64,000 nt of DNA from Myxococcales bacterium (GTDB lineage: Bacteria > Myxococcota > UBA727 > VGSZ01). The stretch is taken from the NCBI GenBank assembly GCA_023248635.1, contig JAHFED010000001.1, positions 124,001-188,000 on the forward strand. The letters are read 5' to 3'. The notes beneath the pieces are model-generated. The model did no database searches. It saw nothing but the letters and a program-made list of their open reading frames with translations, and was not told where the DNA came from. Within the stretch, counting starts at the first letter, position 1, and every line of letters starts with the position of its first letter. A program made the translations under genes and the position numbers. Of this stretch, positions 38,709 through 47,005 are shown in pieces.

Positions 38709-41417
38709 TCAGCGCGTCACGGCACGAGGCAAGAGCCCTCCTGGCGCGCCAGCGCCGGAAACAAGCAACACTTCATCGGGGATCGCCCGCAGGTTGTAGC
38801 TCGACGCCATCGATCGCCCGTAGGCGCCCGTGGTGCCCACGAGCAGGACGTCGCCCTCCAACGGACGCGCCATGCGCCGCGCGTGCCCCAGCACGTCGCT
38901 GGACTCGCAGATGGGACCCACGATGGTGGCCGTCGTCGTCGCCTTGTCGTCGAGACGCGAGAGGTTCACGATCTCGTGATACGCGCCGTAGAGCGCGGGG
39001 CGAATGAGCACGTTCATGCCGCCGTCGACGCCGACGAAGGTGGTGGGGCCCTTGGTCTTGAGCTGGGTGACGCTCAGCAAGAGCACGCCGGCGCGGGCGA
39101 CGACGAAACGACCGGGCTCGATCCACAGCTCGATGCCGCCCTCGATGGAGGCCGTCGCGCTCTTCAACTGCAGCAGGCCCGCGTCGACGGAGCGCAGGTC
39201 GAGGGGGCCCTGTCCCGGCTTTTCGGGCACACCCAGACCACCGCCCACGTCGATGATCCTGACGTCGGGAAAGAGCTCACGGGCCTGCAGAAGTGAGGTG
39301 CCGACGCCGGTCCAGTTGTCGGGATCGAGGATTCCCGAGCCGACATGAGCGTGCAGACCCACCACTTTGATCTTGTGCTTGTCGACGAGGACGCGGGCCT
39401 TCTCCAAATCGCCGCGCGGAATGCCGAACTTCGACGACGCCCCACCGGTGTGTACGTATTTGTGGTGGCCAGCGCCGTGCCCGGGATCGACCCGCAACAA
39501 GATGTTCTTGCCGGCGAAGACGTCGCCGTGCTTTTCGAGCGGATGCAGGTTGTCGACGGTGACGTGCACGCCCCGGGCGAGGGCGGCGGCGTACTCGCCC
39601 GCGTTGACGAAGTTCGGCGTGAACAAGACGCGCTGTGGATCGAGGGCGGCGTCGACGGCGAAGGCCTGCGCGAGCTCTCCGGGAGAAACGCACTCGAGGC
39701 CGAAGCCTTTGCTGATCACCGCGCGCAGCACGGCCGGGTTTGGGTTGGCTTTGAGGGCGTAAAAGACGCGGTCGACGGCGCGCAAGGCCTTCAGAGCATC
39801 GAGAGACTCGTGCAGCGTTTCTTCATCGAGGACGTAGCGAGGGGTGCCCTTCTTGGCTTCCTCGAGCAGAGGCAGCCGCCGCACCTTCCACCACGAGGGC
39901 ACATGGGCCGTCGTCGACGTCGGCTGCTGCTCTTCGAAGAGGGCGCGCCAGGTCGGACCGAAGGTCTGCTCGGAGCGGCGCGTGGCGAAGAGCAGCACGT
40001 GCAGCTCGCGCACCAGACGTTCGGCGTGCTCCTCGTCGACGACGAAGGTGAGGTTGAGGTCAGAGGCCGCCTGGCTCACGAGGTGGACTTTGTGCTCCTC
40101 GAACACCTGCAGCGCGGGCGCGAGAGCATGCAGGATCGCGCGGATGCGACGACCGACCAGGGACACAGTTGCGCAACCGGGAACGAAGCGAACCTTGCAA
40201 TAACGCGCGAGATCGGCGGCCAGGAGCTGCAGGGTGGGTTCATCGAGGGTGTTGGCGGCGGCATCGAGGGTGACGGTGACGTTCATCTCGCTGGTCGACA
40301 CCAGATCGATCGAAAGACCGCGCTGTTTGAAGCAGGCGAAGACGTCGGCCAGGAATCCGACTTGCTGCCACATGCCGCTGGTTTCCATCGACACCAGGGT
40401 GACGCCGCGTTTGTGGGTGATGGCCTTCACCTGCCCTTCGCCCGTCTTCTCGCCGCCGAGAATCACCGTGCGCTCGCTGTCGGGGCGGTCGGTCCAACGC
40501 ACCTCCATGGGGATGCGGTGACGACGACAGGGAGCGATGGCCCGCGGGTGCAAGACCTTGGCGCCCATCGACGCAATCTCCTGGGCTTCGCCGTAGCTGA
40601 CCTGCTTCACCAGCATGGCCAGGGGCAAGAGGCGGGGGTCGGCGGTGAAGATCCCGGGTACGTCGGTCCAGATTTCGGTGCGCACCGCTTGCAGCTTGGC
40701 GGCGAACAACGAGGCCGAGGTGTCGCTGCCGCCGCGGCCCAGGAGCACCGTACCCCCCGAGCGATCGGCGGCGATGAAGCCCTGGGTCACCACGCAAGAG
40801 GCGCTGCCAAAGACCTGATCGAAGCGCGAGGCCAAGGCCGGATCTTTGTCATCGTCAACGTCGGCGGAGAGCACCTGTTGGATCTCGGGGCGGCGGTCAT
40901 CGCTGCGCGAAGTCAGGCAGGTGCGGGCATCAACCCAGCTGGTGGCGAAGCCCTGCTGGTTGAAAAAGGCCGCTCCCAAGCGGGTCGACATCACCTCGCC
41001 CATCGCCATCACGCGCGCCAACAAGCGCGGCGATCGTTCGCGCAACAAGCTCGCGCCGGTGGCCAGCCGCTCGATCTCCGAGAGGTCCGCTCCCAAAACG
41101 GCGTCGACGTCGACACCAAGCTCGAGGGCCAACTGCTGGTGACGCGCGCGCAGGCTCTGCAGCACTCCTTGCCAGACGTCGGTCCCGCCGACGGCCTCCC
41201 CCACCAATTTCTCGAGGGTGTCGGTCATCTTGGTGATGGCCGAGCAGACGATGACCGGTCGGAGTCCTTCGTCGACGCGTGCGCGCGCCTGCGTGAGAAT
41301 GTTCCTCCACCGCGCCGCCGTGGCCACCGAGGTGCCGCCGAATTTCAGAATCACCGGCCGGGCCGCAGACGTCGTCGTCGGTGTCGTCGTCGTCAGGGGC
41401 GCAGCGCAGGTGGTCAT
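38709..41417 (-). CDS. lysAC: Bifunctional aspartate kinase / diaminopimelate decarboxylase fusion
   Basis: 902 residues from the ATG at 41417. An upstream ATG at 41558 would add a non-conserved leader and overlap the divergent gene. The N-terminal half is aspartokinase: ILKFGGTSVA, 'VVTQGFIAADRSGGTVLLGRGGSDTSA', then two ACT domains ('DLVSTSEMNVTVTLD'). The C-terminal half is a PLP alanine-racemase-fold DAP decarboxylase: FYALKANPNP with PLP-Lys556, 'ECVSPGEL', 'HVGSGI', 'GGGLGVPE', 'EPGRFVVARAG' and the substrate-binding CESSD. It would catalyse both the first and the last steps of the DAP-lysine route. Similar lysC-lysA fusions are known in Xanthomonas-type bacteria. ACT domains suggest feedback inhibition by lysine or threonine. 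Confidence 0.95.
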   Translation of the reverse strand: MTTCAAPLTTTTPTTTSAARPVILKFGGTSVATAARWRNILTQARARVDEGLRPVIVCSAITKMTDTLEKLVGEAVGGTDVWQGVLQSLRARHQQLALELGVDVDAVLGADLSEIERLATGASLLRERSPRLLARVMAMGEVMSTRLGAAFFNQQGFATSWVDARTCLTSRSDDRRPEIQQVLSADVDDDKDPALASRFDQVFGSASCVVTQGFIAADRSGGTVLLGRGGSDTSASLFAAKLQAVRTEIWTDVPGIFTADPRLLPLAMLVKQVSYGEAQEIASMGAKVLHPRAIAPCRRHRIPMEVRWTDRPDSERTVILGGEKTGEGQVKAITHKRGVTLVSMETSGMWQQVGFLADVFACFKQRGLSIDLVSTSEMNVTVTLDAAANTLDEPTLQLLAADLARYCKVRFVPGCATVSLVGRRIRAILHALAPALQVFEEHKVHLVSQAASDLNLTFVVDEEHAERLVRELHVLLFATRRSEQTFGPTWRALFEEQQPTSTTAHVPSWWKVRRLPLLEEAKKGTPRYVLDEETLHESLDALKALRAVDRVFYALKANPNPAVLRAVISKGFGLECVSPGELAQAFAVDAALDPQRVLFTPNFVNAGEYAAALARGVHVTVDNLHPLEKHGDVFAGKNILLRVDPGHGAGHHKYVHTGGASSKFGIPRGDLEKARVLVDKHKIKVVGLHAHVGSGILDPDNWTGVGTSLLQARELFPDVRIIDVGGGLGVPEKPGQGPLDLRSVDAGLLQLKSATASIEGGIELWIEPGRFVVARAGVLLLSVTQLKTKGPTTFVGVDGGMNVLIRPALYGAYHEIVNLSRLDDKATTTATIVGPICESSDVLGHARRMARPLEGDVLLVGTTGAYGRSMASSYNLRAIPDEVLLVSGAGAPGGLLPRAVTR

Positions 41418-41544
41418 GGCCGCTCGTACTCTGAGCGGGCGAACAGGGCAAAAGGCAACGCCGCGCATCAGGGCCGGAGGCAACGATCGCGAGACAGGAG
41501 GGCCGTGGCTTGCGCCGGTCGACGTCGACTGGGACCCTCGGCCC

Positions 41545-43464
41545 GTGGCGGATTCCATCGACTATTGCGCCCTCGCCGCAGGGCTCCGTCGTTCGCGGCA
41601 GGTGCAACACAGCCGCCTCGAAAGCGAACGCGCGGCGCGGGAGAGCGATCCCCGGCAGGTCGCTCTCGACGACGCCCTGGATGTGTTGCAGTCCGGCGCC
41701 GCCGACGACGTTTTGGCCGAGGTCGAAAAACACCTGCGCGCCGGCGTCGCCGTCGCGGCCCAAAGACCGGAAGACCCCTACTCCATCGGCGTGCATCCAA
41801 ACCCCATCGGTGATTGCTTCCTCGACGGTGTGCTCGGCTACTACCGCGACGTCGATAACGTCGGCCTCGATCCCAGCAAGCTCCCCCAGGCCGTGGTGAC
41901 CTCGCTGGCGGCCCACACCGCCGCCCACGGCTTCGTCGACGCCAAAGCCGCCAAAGCCCTGGGGCCCCTGGCCATCCGCCTCTTGGCGCGCGTGAGCGAG
42001 GCGCGCGCCGAGGTCCGCGCGCACCAACGCGACGGCTCCGCCAAGAACACCGGCAAATACAGCGGCTTGTCGATGGACGCGACGCGCAAGGTAGCAGTCT
42101 CCAAAGGAAGGGATGGCTATCTCGCGCGCATGCCGGTGGTGCGCGACCTGCTCGCGATGGGCAAAGACCGCAGCCTCGGCGGGTTTTCGCTGGCGTCGGT
42201 GCAGCACCTCTTTCCCTCGGCGGTGGGCCTTTACGACGCCCTCTTTTCCAGCGGGCTCTCGCCCGAGCGCACCCACGTGGGCGGCAAATTCTATTCGGCG
42301 AACCCCAACACCATCGTGGCCATGGAGAGTCGGGGCCTGCGCGTGCACATGAGCGCCAGCGACGACGACGCCTTCGAAGTCGACGCCGAAGACGCGGTGC
42401 GGGCCATGGCCAAGGACGAGTTGCGGGCCATGTTCCACGGCGTCGATCCGAAGACGGCCAAGGGACGAAGCTTCTTGCTGCTCGACGACGGCGGCAAGCT
42501 CATTCACGCCTTGCACGAGTATTTCCCCCAATACGCGCACCTCTGTGTCGCGGTCGAACAGACGACCCGCGGGCTGCAGGTCATCGACGACATGAAGAAG
42601 GCCGGTCGCCCCCTGTTGTGCCCCGTCGTCAACATGGCGGGCTGCCAGCTCAAGCGCGAGGTCGAGTCGCCCCTCATCGCCGCGAGCGTGGTCTGGCACC
42701 TGACCGGCTATCTCGAGAAGCTGGGGTTGGGGCACCTGAAGCCCACGCCCGCACAGCCCCGCACCGCCGTTGTCGCGGGCTTTGGGGCCACGGGTACCGC
42801 CACGGCCAAGGCCTTGAGCCGCGCGGGCTACCACGTCGTCGTCACCGACACCGACGATGCCCAGATGAGGGCCGCCACTGCCGCCGGCTTCGAAGCCCTG
42901 CCGAGCAAGGAAGCGATGGCGCGGGCCGACGTCTTCGTCGGCTCCTCGGGGCGGGGCACGCTGACCCAAGAACAATGGGGACTGCTGAAGCCCGGCGCGG
43001 TCTTGGTGAACGCGGCCTCGGGCAACCACGAGCTTGGCGTTGCGCACCTGGGTCCCCGCGCGTTGGAGGCCCTCGATCCGCAGCGCTCCGACGACAAGGG
43101 AGCAGTGACGACGTCGTTTGCGGGCCGACGTATCGCCGTGGGCCGCACCACCGACGACTCTCGTCTCGAGCATCGCGTGGTGCACGTGGCTGGGGCCGAC
43201 GGCACCGATCGCGAGCTGTTGTTCTTGCGCGGAGGCTCGGTGGTGAACATGGAGCACGACCTGCCACCGGAGTACCGGCAGATCATCATCGGCATGTTGT
43301 TGGCCGGTTGCTTTCAGGCCGCCAACGCCGAGGTTCCAGAGCTGGTCGAGTTCGATCACGCAGTGCAGGACTTCCTGCGCCTGCGCTTCGCCAAGGCCCT
43401 GGAGGCCGCCGGGCTCTCGCTCGACGAACCCGACCTCGACGCCGTCGCTGGGCCCTGGGGCTGA
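41545..43464 (+). CDS. S-adenosylhomocysteine-hydrolase-like NAD-binding protein
   Basis: 639 residues from the GTG at 41545. An ATG at 41416 exists but would overlap the start of the divergent lysAC gene and leave no promoter space. From about residue 300 it follows the AdoHcyase order: LLLDDGGKLIHAL (LDDGGD in true enzymes), VEQTTRG (EETTTG), 'VVNMAGCQLKREVES' (VNDSVTKSKFDN), Rossmann loop VAGFGATGTATA near 409, and 'DVFVGSSGRGTLTQEQWGLLKPGAVLVNAASGNHE'. Key positions differ: DDGGD becomes DDGGK, the KxxFDN motif becomes KREVES, and the C-terminal K-x-x-x-Y NAD-contact is not found. An extra helical region of about 250 residues precedes it. It may act on another nucleoside substrate or be a sensor. 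The Crp gene follows after 2 bp. Confidence 0.65.
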   Translation: MADSIDYCALAAGLRRSRQVQHSRLESERAARESDPRQVALDDALDVLQSGAADDVLAEVEKHLRAGVAVAAQRPEDPYSIGVHPNPIGDCFLDGVLGYYRDVDNVGLDPSKLPQAVVTSLAAHTAAHGFVDAKAAKALGPLAIRLLARVSEARAEVRAHQRDGSAKNTGKYSGLSMDATRKVAVSKGRDGYLARMPVVRDLLAMGKDRSLGGFSLASVQHLFPSAVGLYDALFSSGLSPERTHVGGKFYSANPNTIVAMESRGLRVHMSASDDDAFEVDAEDAVRAMAKDELRAMFHGVDPKTAKGRSFLLLDDGGKLIHALHEYFPQYAHLCVAVEQTTRGLQVIDDMKKAGRPLLCPVVNMAGCQLKREVESPLIAASVVWHLTGYLEKLGLGHLKPTPAQPRTAVVAGFGATGTATAKALSRAGYHVVVTDTDDAQMRAATAAGFEALPSKEAMARADVFVGSSGRGTLTQEQWGLLKPGAVLVNAASGNHELGVAHLGPRALEALDPQRSDDKGAVTTSFAGRRIAVGRTTDDSRLEHRVVHVAGADGTDRELLFLRGGSVVNMEHDLPPEYRQIIIGMLLAGCFQAANAEVPELVEFDHAVQDFLRLRFAKALEAAGLSLDEPDLDAVAGPWG

Positions 43465-43466
43465 GC

Positions 43467-44255
43467 GTGGCCACCCGCAACAAAGCACCGGTCAAAGGCA
43501 CCTCCCGCGCCGTCGTCGTCGAACAGGTGCGGGCGGCTCTGCCCCGGCATCCCTTGCTGGCGGGCTGCACCGCGGCGGTGATCGAGAGCGTGCTCGCCCA
43601 CGGCCGCATCGAGGTCTTCGAGCCCGGATCGCTGCTCAGCCGCGAAGGCGACGTAGCCGACTATTGGTTGCTCTGCAGGGGCTCGACGCGCGTGTTCTAT
43701 CGATCCGCGAGCGGCGTCGAGGTCACCGTGAAGCTCTTCTCCGCACCGGCGGCCTGGGCCGAGATGGAAGTGCTTACCGGCAACCACCACATGGAAGACT
43801 GCAGCGCCGTCGACCGCGTCGTCGTCGTCCGCATCCCCGCCGCGCGCTTCGTGCACCTGCTCGAGGCCGAGCCACGCTTCATGCGCAACGTGCTGGAAGA
43901 CACTGCAGCGCGCTTCTACGTCGCGGCCCAAAGTGAAAAGCGCCTGGCCTTCGCCGCCGTCGAAGAACGCGTCGCTCATCTCTTGCTCTCGTATCTGCGC
44001 CTCTTCGGCGTCATCGTCGTCGATGGCACGGCCATTTCGGTCAAGCTCTCGCAGGCCGACATCGCCAACGGCATCGGCGCGGTGCAGAAGTCAGTCACGC
44101 GCACCCTCTCGACCTGGCAACGGCGCGGCCTCGTCTCGAAGCGCGGGGCCAGCTACGTCGTCCACGACGTCGATGCCCTGGCAGCCCTGTCCCCCATCGA
44201 CGTCGCCGGCATCGACTTCGTCGCCGGCAGAACGACAGCGCCCAAGCCCACCTGA
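43467..44255 (+). CDS. Crp/Fnr-family transcriptional regulator
   Basis: 262 residues from the GTG at 43467, only 2 bp after the upstream stop, so probably translationally linked. The N-terminal cyclic-nucleotide-binding fold is seen ('FEPGSLLSREGDVADYWLLCRGSTRVFY', 'KLFSAPAAWAEMEVLTGNHHMEDCSAV'). The long dimer helix is 'RVAHLLLSYLRLFG'. The HTH_Crp recognition element is 'LSQADIANGIGAVQKSVTRTLSTWQRRGLV'. The effector pocket lacks the FGExAL-RT core of true CRP (here EMEVLTG-EDCSA), so cAMP is not expected. No Cys cluster for iron-sulphur is seen. It may regulate its own operon and the hydrolase-like partner. Confidence 0.88.
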   Translation: MATRNKAPVKGTSRAVVVEQVRAALPRHPLLAGCTAAVIESVLAHGRIEVFEPGSLLSREGDVADYWLLCRGSTRVFYRSASGVEVTVKLFSAPAAWAEMEVLTGNHHMEDCSAVDRVVVVRIPAARFVHLLEAEPRFMRNVLEDTAARFYVAAQSEKRLAFAAVEERVAHLLLSYLRLFGVIVVDGTAISVKLSQADIANGIGAVQKSVTRTLSTWQRRGLVSKRGASYVVHDVDALAALSPIDVAGIDFVAGRTTAPKPT

Positions 44256-44467
44256 TCCCGCGTCCGCCTGATGTTCGACCGCGTTCCGAGATGGAAAGAC
44301 GCGGGATGATGCGCGTGAAGCGCGCCCGCGGAACGCGGAGTTGGTGGGGGGCCCCGCGTCCGGCTCCGCCGGCGCGGGGGGAGGTCTGCACCAGACCTCC
44401 CAGAAGAGCATCCCCGACGGCGATGAACGAGACCGCTGCGCGGTCGAAGTTCAGCGAGATCGGGGAT
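44255..44467 (+). repeat. Multi-hairpin intergenic element, copy 3
   Basis: 213 bp, starting within the Crp stop codon. Hairpins A, B and C are all present. Compared with copy 1, the A loop has a 12-nt insertion (near GCGTTCCGAGAT) while both arms are unchanged, and the innermost loop is TGC in place of TCC between GACCGC and GCGGTC. The element ends 24 bp before the stop of the minus-strand Cys-rich lipoprotein, so this copy too lies between convergent genes and in the same orientation as the other two. Confidence 0.87.
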
Positions 44468-44491
44468 GAGGCTTGGGCAGCGCGCCGGGGC

Positions 44492-45067
44492 TCAGGCGTC
44501 GACGCAGGTGAAGGGAATGTCCGTGAAGGGATCGACCACCTCGGTGCTGCGCAAGCAATGCGGCGCGTCGCTGCCGCAGTTATCGTCGCTGAAACACTCC
44601 ACGCCCGAGCAACCGCGCAGCTCGTCACAGCTTTCGGCGGCGTCGCAGGCCAACAAGGCATCTTGCTCGTCGGCGGAGAGCCCGTTGCAAGACGCGCGGA
44701 TGGCGGCGGCATCGCTGGCCGGCAACCCGCAATCTTGGGCGTGGTCAGCGAAGGAGTCGCAGGTGCCGTCTTCGCTGGGGCCTTCGCCTTCTCCTTCCCC
44801 TTCGCTGGGCACGTCGGCGTCAACGCAGACCCCAGCACGGTCGAAGTCGTCTTCGTCTTGGCAATCCTGTCCCTCGGCGCAGTTGACGTCGGAGAGACAG
44901 CCGTTTTCGCAGATGCCGCCGCCGAAGCAGTACTGCCCCGGCTGACAGGTCTGGCCGTTGCAGTCGGTGAAGCCCTGCCCGAGCGGATCCTCCTCCGCCG
45001 GCGGGCACGCAGCCAGTGCGCCAATGAGGAAACAGGCACAGAAATAAGGCGTCGGCGTCATCGTCAT
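44492..45067 (-). CDS. Small Cys-rich lipoprotein with short Gly-Glu linker
   Basis: 191 residues from the ATG at 45067 (GGGAG 4 nt upstream). The signal ends at GALAAC (lipobox). Cys-rich units follow ('CNGQTCQPGQYCFGGGICENGCLSDVNCAEGQDCQDEDDF'-type spacing), then a short SEGEGEGEGPSE linker, then a second Cys-rich unit of about 75 residues ('CDSFADHAQDC', 'CNGLSADEQDALLACDAAESCDELRGC') with six to eight cysteines. The first unit resembles the myxobacterial Dickkopf-like or EGF-like modules in the large lipoprotein near 49 kb. Function unknown. It diverges from the second Ser/Thr kinase. Confidence 0.8.
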   Translation of the reverse strand: MTMTPTPYFCACFLIGALAACPPAEEDPLGQGFTDCNGQTCQPGQYCFGGGICENGCLSDVNCAEGQDCQDEDDFDRAGVCVDADVPSEGEGEGEGPSEDGTCDSFADHAQDCGLPASDAAAIRASCNGLSADEQDALLACDAAESCDELRGCSGVECFSDDNCGSDAPHCLRSTEVVDPFTDIPFTCVDA

Positions 45068-45268
45068 GGGGCTCCCGATCGAGCACAGCGCTCGTGTTGG
45101 TCGCCAATGTGAAGAGCCGTCCCTCATCGCGCGTGGACAAATGTCCCTGCGGCTGCGGAACGGGGGTCACAGTCCGTCAAAGCGCTCGCTCTGAACGGGA
45201 GGAAGATGGGCCAGGCCAGCCAGAAACCCCCCTACTGACTTGGAGCCAGTGCCACTAGGGTCGGGTTC

Positions 45269-46999
45269 GTGGGCCAAACGCGCGAGCTTCAAGATCCCCT
45301 GGTCGGCTCCTTGGTGGCCGAGCGCTACCGCATCTTGAAGCGCCTGGCGGCCGGCGGCATGGGCGTCGTCTACGAAGCGACCCAGGAGCCGCTCGGGCGG
45401 CGCGTGGCCCTCAAGGTGATTCGCGGCGACTCCGTCGACGACCCCGTGGCCCAGCTGCGCTTCGAACGAGAGGCAAAGACCGTCTCTTCCATCCAGGATC
45501 CCCACGTCGTCGTCGTCTACGACTTCGGCTCCCTGCAGACGACGGCGGGCTTGGCCGGGTTGTTTCTCGCCATGGAGTTCGTCGAAGGAGAGACGTTGCG
45601 CGCCCACCTGGCCCACGGGCGCGTCACCTGGCGAAAGTCGCTGGTCATCATCGAGCACATCGCGCGGGCGTTGTCGGCAGCCCACACCAAGGGACTGGTG
45701 CACCGCGATCTCAAGCCCGAAAACGTCATGCTCACGACGACGGCGGGCTCGGCCAGCGGCGACATCGAGTTCTTTTGCAAAGTGCTCGACTTCGGACTCG
45801 CCAAAGGCATCCACGAAGGGCTCTTGCACAAAAACGACGACGGCCAACGGCTCACGCGATCGGGCGGCTTCGTCGGTACGCCGGGATACATCAGCCCGGA
45901 GCACATCGACGGCGCCAACGAGGACCCGCGCCAGGACGTCTACGCCTTGGGCATCGTGTGGTGGGAGATGTTGACCTCACGCCATCCCTTTCCGGCCGAG
46001 ACGCCGATGAAGACCCTTTTGCGCCAGATGCACGAAGAGCCCCCGCCCCTCGACGACGTGTTGCGCCTCAGCGACGACATCCCGCCCGCTGGCGCCGATC
46101 TGGTGCGCGCGATGATGGCCAAGAACCCCAAAGATCGGCCGCGCGATGGTGCGGCGGTGCTCGATCGATTGCTCGTGCTCTCTCAGGGTATGAGCACCCG
46201 CTTCGAACGCGTCGACGTCAACGCCGCCACCATGGCCGGTCGCCGCTTCGACGTCGACACCGCCGGCCACATCGACGACATCCCGCGCATCGTTCGCCAC
46301 TCCGATGCCGACCAGGCCCCGGTCCCGTCCGCGGCCCGCGAGGTCGCCACCGTCGACCACCGCGCCAAGGTGCACCAGCAGTCCCCGGCGCCGCTGTCCA
46401 GACCTCAAAGCGCCGCGAGCGCATCGGCTCCGACGTCGCCGACGCCTCCCGCCCAATCTTCCGCACCCAGTGCCGCGCCGACGATGACGAGTGAGGCGAC
46501 GTCGACTGCTCCGCTGGTTGTGGCTGCTCCGCGCTCGCACTTGGCCCTGGGCGCCACCGCGGGGCTCATCCTCGTCGGCGGTGCCCTCGTGGCATCGCGC
46601 TACCTGTTCCCGGCCGAGCCACCACCGCCACCACCGCCCAGGGTCGTCGTTCCTGTCGTCGTCGACGCCGGTGCGCCGATGACGGAGGTCATCATCGAGG
46701 GGATGGCCTCCTTCGCGGCGATGAAGACGCTGCGGGGCATGCTGCCGCCCCACGAGCTGCGGGTGTACCGGCCGGGGCGGACCGAGCTCTCCTTCGACGG
46801 CGACGTCGCAGCGGGGGTCGCCGATCGCCTGGATGGCAAGAGCGTCGAGGCCGGCGGTGCGGTCACGACTCTCGAGGTCAAAGAGCTCGATCGCGGTCGC
46901 GTCGTCGTGCGGGTCGTGACCGGCGCGCCCGCTGCTGATGCTGGCGTTGTCGAGCAAGACAAGGTGCCTGCTCCCACGCCGGGGCCGCCCAGCGAGTAG
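45269..46999 (+). CDS. Membrane-anchored Ser/Thr protein kinase (PknB-type)
   Basis: 576 residues from the GTG at 45269. A complete kinase domain occupies residues 20-290: 'LAAGGMGVVYEA', ALKVI, HRDLKPENV, LDFGLAKG and GTPGYISPEH. A Pro/Ala-rich juxtamembrane linker follows, then one helix ('LALGATAGLILVGGALVASRYLF', about 428-450). An extracytoplasmic domain of about 120 residues has a Pro run followed by 'GMASFAAMKTLRGMLPPHELRVYRPGRTELSFDGD', which is unlike PASTA repeats and which I do not recognise. It faces the Cys-rich lipoprotein gene (divergent, 201 bp) and its end is 6 bp from the convergent lipoprotein gene, so it is transcribed alone. Confidence 0.92.
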   Translation: MGQTRELQDPLVGSLVAERYRILKRLAAGGMGVVYEATQEPLGRRVALKVIRGDSVDDPVAQLRFEREAKTVSSIQDPHVVVVYDFGSLQTTAGLAGLFLAMEFVEGETLRAHLAHGRVTWRKSLVIIEHIARALSAAHTKGLVHRDLKPENVMLTTTAGSASGDIEFFCKVLDFGLAKGIHEGLLHKNDDGQRLTRSGGFVGTPGYISPEHIDGANEDPRQDVYALGIVWWEMLTSRHPFPAETPMKTLLRQMHEEPPPLDDVLRLSDDIPPAGADLVRAMMAKNPKDRPRDGAAVLDRLLVLSQGMSTRFERVDVNAATMAGRRFDVDTAGHIDDIPRIVRHSDADQAPVPSAAREVATVDHRAKVHQQSPAPLSRPQSAASASAPTSPTPPAQSSAPSAAPTMTSEATSTAPLVVAAPRSHLALGATAGLILVGGALVASRYLFPAEPPPPPPPRVVVPVVVDAGAPMTEVIIEGMASFAAMKTLRGMLPPHELRVYRPGRTELSFDGDVAAGVADRLDGKSVEAGGAVTTLEVKELDRGRVVVRVVTGAPAADAGVVEQDKVPAPTPGPPSE

Positions 47000-47005
47000 C
47001 CAGCG

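Noticed and set aside
40930-43488. 852-residue minus-strand frame
   Set aside because: It spans two real genes on both strands and has no conserved motif.
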